Part shown: positions 58,712 through 64,000 of the stretch, piece after piece
Position numbering within the stretch: position 1 is the stretch's first letter
Layout: every line of letters starts with the position of its first letter
Assembly (NCBI GenBank): GCA_900473795.1
Contig: UCMT01000005.1
Span: 372,001 to 436,000, forward strand
DNA: 64,000 nucleotides
From: Hyphomicrobiales bacterium
GTDB taxonomy: Bacteria; Pseudomonadota; Alphaproteobacteria; Rhizobiales; Rhizobiaceae
Direction: 5' to 3'
Position numbers and translations under genes: made by a program
The notes under the pieces: model-generated
Database searches by the model: none
Seen by the model: the letters and a program-made list of their open reading frames with translations, nothing else
What the model was told of the DNA's origin: nothing

Positions 58712-59581
58712 ATGAAAACGGTGCTCATCCACGGAATGGTGATGGCCCCGACCTTCTGGAGTTGTTTCGCGCCGAGCATTGTGCGGGAAGGGCGCGCCGC
58801 AGCCTATCCCTTGCCGGGCCACAGCCCCTGGACACTGGATGGTCTTTCCGGCGCGCTGGAAACCCCGGATATCGTCAATGCCTACGCGCAGGCAATCGAA
58901 CGCGATTTCGACGGCGAGCCGGTCACGTTGATCGGCCATTCGACCGGCGGGTTCATCTCGCTGCTGCTCGCTCGTCACCGTCCGGATCTGGTCAGCAATG
59001 TCATTCTGATGGGTGCCTTTGCCTGCGGCCGGTTTGTCGGCCAGGAGCGGCTGGCCGCCCGTATTCTCAGGCTGCCGCTGCTGGGCCGCCTTCTTTTCAT
59101 CCGACTTTTCACCCGCTGGATCGCCACACGCGAAACCTTTCGCTGGGGATCGCTCGAATGCGTTTTCGACAAGTCCGCAGGATGGGAAACGGATGAAACC
59201 ATCGCAGCCATGGAACAGGTCCGCGCGCACCTCATGAAGTCGCAAGCGGACGACATCGTCGCTTTCGTTTCCTGGATGTCGCAGGCGTCGATCATCGACG
59301 AACTCGCGCTGATCGATGTGCCCGTCCTCAACATCATCGGCGCGCGTGACGCTATCGTTTCGCCGTCGCACCAGATACATCTCTCCGGCCGCCTGCCGCG
59401 CGTTCAAACTGTCATTCTCGACAAAGTCGGCCACCTGCCGATGGCCGAGGCTCGCGAAAAAGTCGATCAGCTGATTGGCGCCTTCCTGCTCTTCGGTCCG
59501 CTGACGTCAAGCCGTAAGAGCTACCTTACCAAGTCAGCAAACCCCGAACCTTTCCGCCTGCCCCTTCCATTCGGATCCTAG
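58712..59581 (+). CDS. Alpha/beta hydrolase
   Basis: 289-residue alpha/beta hydrolase, cytoplasmic. MKTVLIHGMVMAPTFW carries the oxyanion HG motif, the nucleophile elbow is VTLIGHSTGGF (GHSTG, Ser near 84), the acid is in VLNIIGARDAIVSP, and the His is in DKVGHLPMAEA. Two starts are possible: 58667 (extension MLRPPSPHW) and 58712 with AGGA seven bases before; 58712 chosen by family start. It may be an esterase or lipase; the substrate is unknown. Confidence 0.85.
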   Translation: MKTVLIHGMVMAPTFWSCFAPSIVREGRAAAYPLPGHSPWTLDGLSGALETPDIVNAYAQAIERDFDGEPVTLIGHSTGGFISLLLARHRPDLVSNVILMGAFACGRFVGQERLAARILRLPLLGRLLFIRLFTRWIATRETFRWGSLECVFDKSAGWETDETIAAMEQVRAHLMKSQADDIVAFVSWMSQASIIDELALIDVPVLNIIGARDAIVSPSHQIHLSGRLPRVQTVILDKVGHLPMAEAREKVDQLIGAFLLFGPLTSSRKSYLTKSANPEPFRLPLPFGS

Positions 59582-59597
59582 TTTACAATCGCGCGTT

Positions 59598-59622
59598 GGA
59601 ACAAAATTGCGCGACATACGTT
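59598..59622 (+). promoter_or_regulatory. EcfG-type promoter GGAAC-N16-CGTT
   Basis: Perfect match 52 bp upstream of the DUF3309 gene start at 59675; may also serve the following lipoprotein gene. Confidence 0.83.
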
Positions 59623-59674
59623 TCCGCAAGCAGGTCCCCTGGCCCCAAAGGCCTGAAACGGAAGAGGAAATATC

Positions 59675-59830
59675 ATGCTCGGTACAATACTCCTGGTCAT
59701 CCTCATTCTTCTGCTGATCGGCGCGCTGCCGAACTGGGGCCACAGCCGCGGTTGGGGCTACGGCCCCTCGGGAGGCCTTGGGCTGGTCGTCGTCATCATC
59801 CTCATTCTCATGCTCATGGGCCGTATCTGA
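59675..59830 (+). CDS. DUF3309 small membrane protein
   Basis: 51 residues: TM helix TILLVILILLLIGALPNWG, a Gly/Trp/Tyr-rich turn (HSRGWGYGPSGG), and second TM helix LGLVVVIILILMLMGRI. The two-helix hairpin with a central WGYGPSGG is the DUF3309 pattern. A GAAGAGGAAA ribosome site precedes it. Behind a perfect EcfG promoter. Confidence 0.85.
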   Translation: MLGTILLVILILLLIGALPNWGHSRGWGYGPSGGLGLVVVIILILMLMGRI

Positions 59831-59884
59831 TCGGCCGCCTTGTTTCCCGTGCGATTGTCAACGTCCCTTGAAAAGGAACCCATT

Positions 59885-60133
59885 ATGAAAAACATCCTCC
59901 TCGCAGTTGCCCTCATCCTTCCCCTTGCAGCCTGCACCCCGACGGAAAGGGGCGCCGGCATAGGCGCGGCATCGGGCGCCGTTATCGGTGGGGTCGCTAC
60001 CGGCAATGTTCGCGGCGCAGCAGTCGGGGCCGCCGTGGGCGGTGTCGCCGGTGCCTTGATCGGCAATGCCAGTGAGCCTGGTCAATGTTACTATCGCGAC
60101 CGCTACGGCCGTCGCTACATTGCAGCCTGCTAG
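59885..60133 (+). CDS. Small glycine-zipper lipoprotein
   Basis: 82 residues. Signal with lipobox LPLAACTP (Cys17), then a glycine-zipper stretch (GAGIGAASGAVIGGVATGNVRGAAVGAAVGGVAG) that can insert in or pack against membranes, ending with CYYRDRYGRRYIAAC. Outer-membrane or periplasmic location expected. 54 bp after DUF3309, so probably the same transcript. Ends at a strong terminator. Confidence 0.82.
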   Translation: MKNILLAVALILPLAACTPTERGAGIGAASGAVIGGVATGNVRGAAVGAAVGGVAGALIGNASEPGQCYYRDRYGRRYIAAC

Positions 60134-60165
60134 TCAGCGCAGTATCAATAGCCTGAATGGTGGAG

Positions 60166-60186
60166 AACGGGCTTCGGCCCGTTTTT
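60166..60186 (+). terminator. Rho-independent terminator
   Basis: AACGGGC-TTCG-GCCCGTT tetraloop hairpin followed by T tract, 33 bp after the lipoprotein stop, facing nepR. Confidence 0.88.
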
Positions 60187-60205
60187 CATGGGGAGGGTCT
60201 TGGCC

Positions 60206-60397
60206 TCAACGAGGCGATTTGCCCATTCGCTCGGCCTGATCCAGTTTTTCGAGAAGATCGAGAAACATGTCGGGAATGGGTTCCTGCTCGACCGCGCTGT
60301 AAAGAGCGCGCAGTTTGGAAGCAATCTGGTTGTTAGGGTCCATCATGCCATTAGCCCTGCTTCCGGCCCGCCGGCGATTTTCCGGGATGTCACTCAT
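60206..60397 (-). CDS. nepR: NepR anti-sigma factor
   Basis: 63 residues. NepR sequesters the EcfG sigma factor until phosphorylated PhyR binds it. The core SKLRALYSAVEQEPIPDMFLDLLEKLDQAE is the two-helix NepR signature; N- and C-termini are polar and flexible. ATG 60397 with AGGAG upstream. Divergent from phyR, the usual arrangement, but no ecfG sigma gene follows nepR on this side. Confidence 0.85.
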   Translation of the reverse strand: MSDIPENRRRAGSRANGMMDPNNQIASKLRALYSAVEQEPIPDMFLDLLEKLDQAERMGKSPR

Positions 60398-60645
60398 AAA
60401 ACGTCTCACTCCTGACACCGGTGTGGCAATCGCCCGACGGTGATGCATCCACGCAAAATTTTGGTACGCTCAAAACCTTGATATATTCCGAATTTTCAGG
60501 GGTTTCGCTTCGCTCGGCGCATAAATCGTCCCGTTTCAAAACTTCCCATAAATCATAAAACATGTTCAAACCAATGCCATGTTGCGACTCGCACGAGTGT
60601 CGGACACCGGAAATGTCGGCGCCATCATACTGAAGGAAGTCCTAA

Positions 60646-61443
60646 ATGTCACTTTCCACGCGGATCGCAGCCCATCTTCCCTATCTGCGCCGCTTCTCCC
60701 GCGCGGTGACCGGCTCGCAGGCTTCGGGCGACGCCTATGTAGCGGCGGTCCTGGAAGCATTGATCGCCGATATCACGCTGTTTCCGCAGGGGCCCAAGGA
60801 TCGGGTCAACCTGTTCAAGCTGTTCTGCTCGCTGTTCGAGACCGTCACCATCGACTTGCCGGATGCCGCTTCGCCCTTCAACTGGGAAAAGCGCGCGGCC
60901 GCAAACCTTTCGATGATGCCGCCTGCTGCCCGCAAGGCATTCCTGCTTGTCTCAGTCGAAGGGTTCACGCCGGACGAGGCAGCCGACATCCTCGGCACTA
61001 CCCTCGACGAGATCGTCGTGCTGTTGCGCGAAGCCTCGGAAGACATTTCCAGACAGGTCGCGACCGAAATCCTCATCATCGAAGATGAACCGCTGATCGC
61101 GATGGATATCGAGGATATGGTGACGAGCCTCGGTCACAAGGTCGCCGGCGTGGCAAGAACCTATGGCGAAGCCATCGCGCTTTACGAAAAGACCGCGCCG
61201 AAGATGATCCTCGCCGATATCCAGCTTGCCGATGGCAGCTCCGGCATCGACGCGGTCAACGACATCCTGAAGAGCACTGCGGTTCCCGTGATCTTCATTA
61301 CCGCCTTCCCGGAACGACTGCTGACCGGCACGAAACCGGAGCCAACCTTTCTTGTTACCAAGCCATTCAATCCGGAGATGGTCAAGGCGCTCATCAGCCA
61401 GGCGCTGTTCTTCGACGAGAACGCTCGTTCGGGCAAACGCTGA
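60646..61443 (+). CDS. phyR: PhyR general-stress response regulator
   Basis: 265 residues. Residues 1-130 form an ECF-sigma-like domain without DNA-binding ability (LSTRIAAHLPYLRRFSRAVTG, NWEKRAAANLSMMPPAARKAFLLVSVEGFTPDEAADILGT). Residues about 140-255 form a receiver domain with D191 as phosphoacceptor (MILADIQLADG). Phosphorylated PhyR binds NepR and frees EcfG, a partner-switch. Divergent from nepR. The window end carries further response regulators and a kinase that may feed it. Confidence 0.93.
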   Translation: MSLSTRIAAHLPYLRRFSRAVTGSQASGDAYVAAVLEALIADITLFPQGPKDRVNLFKLFCSLFETVTIDLPDAASPFNWEKRAAANLSMMPPAARKAFLLVSVEGFTPDEAADILGTTLDEIVVLLREASEDISRQVATEILIIEDEPLIAMDIEDMVTSLGHKVAGVARTYGEAIALYEKTAPKMILADIQLADGSSGIDAVNDILKSTAVPVIFITAFPERLLTGTKPEPTFLVTKPFNPEMVKALISQALFFDENARSGKR

Positions 61444-61495
61444 CGCATCAATCGTGCCCGGCGCCTTACCTTTGCGTCGCAGGCGATCGACCGCC

Positions 61496-62632
61496 TTATC
61501 CTGGAAGCTGCCGTTCCGGCGGGCTGGTCCGCACCTCGTTGAAGATCGTCATGGCGATGAGGCAGAGTGGCAGCGCCAGCATGGCGCCGACCGCGCCCCA
61601 CATCCACGTCCAGAATATGATTGCCAGGAAGATCAGAAACGGGTTGATCTCCAGCCTGCGCCCCAAGATCGCCGGCGTCACCAGATTTTCCATCACCAGA
61701 TGTATCATGAAAAAGGCGGCGGCCGGCGCAAGCGCCACCAACAGCGCGTCGTGGGTCATCAGGCCCGCGCAAAGAAGCGCAATCGTCATTGCCGTCACGC
61801 CAAGATAGGGAATGAAGCTGGAGACGAAGGCGAACAGTCCCCAGAGCGGCGCGACCGTCAAACCGCCGACAAAGGCAATCACGGTCGTGATCGTACCGAG
61901 CGCCACGTAAATCAAGCTGGCAGTCGAAAAATAAAAGCCGATCGCATTTTCCGTGGCGTTCATGATCCGGATCGCTGCAAGGCGGCGATCGCGCGTGGCA
62001 AAGGCAAGGATGATGGTCTTGCGCAGGTGTGCGCGTCCCACCAGGAAGAGCCCGAGCGCCGCCAGAAAGATCAGGGTCTGGATGAAAGCCGGCGTCACGC
62101 CCGCTGCGACGAAGCCGAGCATGGCACCGGCGTTCTGGATGGCAACATCGGTGACCGCCTTTTCGTTGGCGCCATCAATTGCCACTTTCGCCCATTCGAA
62201 CCGCTGAACGTAAGGAAGGACGCGCTCGATGGTTCGCTCGATAATTCCTGGCGCCTGTCCGGCCAGCGAGGTCAGCGGCTCGATCAGTGCATTGATGAGA
62301 AAGAAGAGCCCTACGACAAAGACTATCCCCAGCAGGAGCCCGCCCAGAACCGGCGGTATCCCGTATTGAGCCAGCCGGTCTGCGGCAAGCCCGAGAACCA
62401 TGCCGATGACGATGGCAAGCGTGACCGGCATCAGGATCGCTTCCATCATGTAGATGACGGCTGAAGAAGCAATGATGAACGTTCCGACGATGCTCCAGGC
62501 GACGACCAGGTCGAGCCCGGTTTTCTCTGCCGTTTCCGGGATATCGGCTTCGGCCGCCTGCGCCTCGATTTCGGCTTGCCGCAAATACTGTTGTCGCTTG
62601 AAAAGCCCACTCCCCGGCAAGGCGGCGTTCAT
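61496..62632 (-). CDS. AI-2E family (PerM-like) transporter
   Basis: 378 residues with about eight TM helices and a large periplasmic loop; DUF20/AI-2E family. Helices include VAWSIVGTFIIASSAVIYMM and FLIFLAIIFWTWMWGAVGAMLALPLCLIAMTIFNEV, the family's C-terminal signature. Some members carry out Na+/H+ exchange or signal export; the substrate is unknown here. Convergent with phyR. Confidence 0.88.
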   Translation of the reverse strand: MNAALPGSGLFKRQQYLRQAEIEAQAAEADIPETAEKTGLDLVVAWSIVGTFIIASSAVIYMMEAILMPVTLAIVIGMVLGLAADRLAQYGIPPVLGGLLLGIVFVVGLFFLINALIEPLTSLAGQAPGIIERTIERVLPYVQRFEWAKVAIDGANEKAVTDVAIQNAGAMLGFVAAGVTPAFIQTLIFLAALGLFLVGRAHLRKTIILAFATRDRRLAAIRIMNATENAIGFYFSTASLIYVALGTITTVIAFVGGLTVAPLWGLFAFVSSFIPYLGVTAMTIALLCAGLMTHDALLVALAPAAAFFMIHLVMENLVTPAILGRRLEINPFLIFLAIIFWTWMWGAVGAMLALPLCLIAMTIFNEVRTSPPERQLPG

Positions 62633-62830
62633 GTTTCATCTCTCCAAAGATCCAGTGTCGACCGGACCGACAATCGCTTTCATGTGCGGGAAACGCCGAA
62701 GCGGTGCCGGCGCCCTCGGCGCTGTAACTCCGGCATCTCATAACTCCTTGTCGAGCCAAAGGTTCCAACGCCCTAAGGGACCAAGCGAAAAGGGAATGGC
62801 GACGTCATTTGAGTGCAGATGCGCCAATAG

Positions 62831-63277
62831 TCAGCCATGGCGCTGAGGATGTTCCCCTGCCGCTTCGCGGCGATGGCGAGCTCGCTCCACTGCATGACTT
62901 AAAGCAACACTCAGCTGCTCGAAAAAATCGGAGGAAACATTCTTGGTCACGCAATCGTCGGCGCCGCGCTTCAGCGCTTCGACCGCGATGCTCTTCTCCC
63001 CCGATCCAGTGACGTAGATGACGGGCGGATGATTGGCCACTTGCACGATCTGCGGGAGAATATCGAGACCGGTTTCACCCAGCAGATAGTGATCAAGTAT
63101 GACAACATCGATCCCGCCGGATGCGAGAAGTGCCAGGCCGGACGGCCCATCAAACGCACTGACAACGGTGAAACCCCGCCGCCCGAGATTTCGGCGCAGC
63201 AAAACTCCGAGCGCTTCGTCGTCATCTATATAGAGGACCGTCGTCCCGCCGCCCTTGTCGGGCGCCTCCTCCGGCAT
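62831..63277 (-). CDS. Single-domain response regulator
   Basis: 148 residues, receiver domain only: VLYIDDDEALGVLLRRN acidic pocket, phosphoacceptor Asp in VVILDHYLLGETGLD, Thr in VIYVTGSG, and Lys in CVTKNVSSDF. Start ATG 63277 shares a base with the upstream regulator's stop (TGATG), so co-translated. Output must come through a partner. Probably part of a stress-related phosphorelay with the kinase at 63,720. Confidence 0.88.
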   Translation of the reverse strand: MPEEAPDKGGGTTVLYIDDDEALGVLLRRNLGRRGFTVVSAFDGPSGLALLASGGIDVVILDHYLLGETGLDILPQIVQVANHPPVIYVTGSGEKSIAVEALKRGADDCVTKNVSSDFFEQLSVALSHAVERARHRREAAGEHPQRHG

Positions 63278-63723
63278 CACGATACCTCCGGCACGGTGAC
63301 CACCGAGAGAAACAGGCCAAGCTGCTGTATGGCATTGACAAATTTGTCGTACTGCATCGGTTTGGCGATATAGGCATTCGCGCCCAGATCGTAGCATCGA
63401 CGGATTTCAGCCGGATCGTCCGTTGTCGTCAGAACGATGACCATGACGCGTCGGAGGTGCTCGCTTTCGCGCAGCCGCGCAAGAATATCGATGCCGGTCA
63501 TGTCCGGCAGGTTGAGATCCAGGAGAATGAGCAGGTGTTTTCCCTCGTGCACCTTACCGCTGGCATCCGGACCGAGAAGATAGGACAGCGCTTTAAGACC
63601 GGTCGTAAAGGGCACCATCGCGTTGGTGACGCCGGCACGGCGGATGTTCTTCTCGATCAGGCGGGCATGGCCCTCGTCGTCCTCGATCATGACGATGACG
63701 ACTGGCTCCAATCCGTTGCTCAT
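63277..63723 (-). CDS. Rcp1-like single-domain response regulator
   Basis: 148 residues. VVIVMIEDDEGHARLIEKNI acidic pocket, Asp in LLILLDLNLPDMTGIDIL, Thr/Ser in VIVLTTTDDPAE, Lys in AYIAKPMQYDKF. Rcp1-type regulators accompany phytochrome or GAF/PAS kinases. Its ATG overlaps the kinase stop (ATGA, 63,720-63,723), so the order kinase-regulator-regulator is a single unit. Confidence 0.9.
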   Translation of the reverse strand: MSNGLEPVVIVMIEDDEGHARLIEKNIRRAGVTNAMVPFTTGLKALSYLLGPDASGKVHEGKHLLILLDLNLPDMTGIDILARLRESEHLRRVMVIVLTTTDDPAEIRRCYDLGANAYIAKPMQYDKFVNAIQQLGLFLSVVTVPEVS

Positions 63724-64000
63724 CCCTCCCCCCTGTCTTTGGCAAATCGTAGATTGGCGGCAAAGGACACGGTGAAGGTCGTGCCCTGGCCCAAAACAGA
63801 TTGTGCGGCCACATCTCCTCCCAAACGGCGGGCCAGCGCGCGAACATGCGCGAGGCCTATGCCTTCGCCCTGCCTGTCCTGCGGACCGGAGCGTCGGAAG
63901 AGTTCGAAAATCCGCTCCAGATCCCGCTCTGCAATTCCTCTGCCGTTATCGCTGACGTCGATTATCGCGTGACCTCTGGTGATCTTCCCCGACACGCGGA
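63720..64000 (-). CDS. Sensor histidine kinase, C-terminal ATPase part (5' end cut by window)
   Basis: Only the C-terminal 93 residues of an HK are visible. HATPase features: DVSDNGRGI (G1), IFELFRRSG (F box), GEGIGLAHVRALARRLGG (G2), and FTVSFAANL at the end. The upstream part (sensor and DHp domain) is outside the window. The kinase overlaps its regulator, so they act together; given the neighbouring PhyR-NepR, a general stress kinase is possible but not proven. Confidence 0.88.
   Translation of the reverse strand, partial: RVSGKITRGHAIIDVSDNGRGIAERDLERIFELFRRSGPQDRQGEGIGLAHVRALARRLGGDVAAQSVLGQGTTFTVSFAANLRFAKDRGEG

Noticed and set aside
62750-62772. EcfG-like element GGAAC-N16-AGTT upstream of the AI-2E permease
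   Set aside because: The -10 box deviates (AGTT), and the element is over 110 bp from the start; not strong enough to list as a promoter.

Overview
The window looks like a chromosomal or chromid segment of a Rhizobiaceae bacterium (Rhizobium/Agrobacterium/Sinorhizobium group). The reasons are a complete succinoglycan (exo) cluster with ExoY-, ExoX-, ExoU-, ExoW- and ExoP-type genes, a PhyR-NepR general stress response module with matching GGAAC-N16/17-CGTT promoters, and generally GC-rich coding sequence. The genus cannot be fixed from this sequence alone.

Left part (1-12,870): a secreted metallo-beta-lactamase-fold hydrolase (cut by the window edge), an MFS exporter, a frameshifted DUF3144 gene, the ppx-rlmE-VOC gene string and a tRNA-Gln(CTG). 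A redox/detoxification block follows: an aldo/keto reductase and an MFS exporter divergent from a LysR regulator, then a periplasmic cupin, a cytochrome P460, a DUF4405 membrane protein and a Tat-exported aldo/keto reductase.

Accessory cluster (12,989-20,052), the most unusual part: a 995-residue cyclase-like/AAA ATPase, a YcaO enzyme and a TfuA protein form an overlapping gene string. They are followed by a thermolysin-like zinc metallopeptidase and two unrecognised proteins, the last strongly AT-rich. YcaO with TfuA is the known pairing for peptide-backbone thioamidation, so this may be a RiPP or protein-modification system with its own ATPase and protease. No precursor peptide is evident.

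Middle (20,280-28,999): cbpA-cbpM chaperone pair, pepT, a SRPBCC protein, three small XRE regulators, a frameshifted GGDEF protein, an ABC-F ATPase and a small membrane protein.

Exopolysaccharide cluster (29,056-51,047): exoF and exoY; exoX and exoU; exoV and exoW; exoT; the tightly packed exoHK and exoLAMO-N-P genes; an RTX-containing GH16 glycanase; exoZ and exoQ. Together these cover priming, seven sugar additions, pyruvyl/succinyl/acetyl decoration, flipping, polymerisation, export and trimming of succinoglycan. exoB and exoI are not in the window.

Right part (51,679-64,000): small stress-type proteins (BON, DUF1328, PRC-barrel, CsbD, DUF3309, glycine-zipper lipoprotein), many directly behind perfect EcfG-type promoters. 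With them lie nepR, phyR, a second NepR-like gene that itself has an EcfG promoter, an AI-2E-family permease, and two response regulators with a histidine kinase cut by the window edge. This stretch reads as a general-stress-response island.
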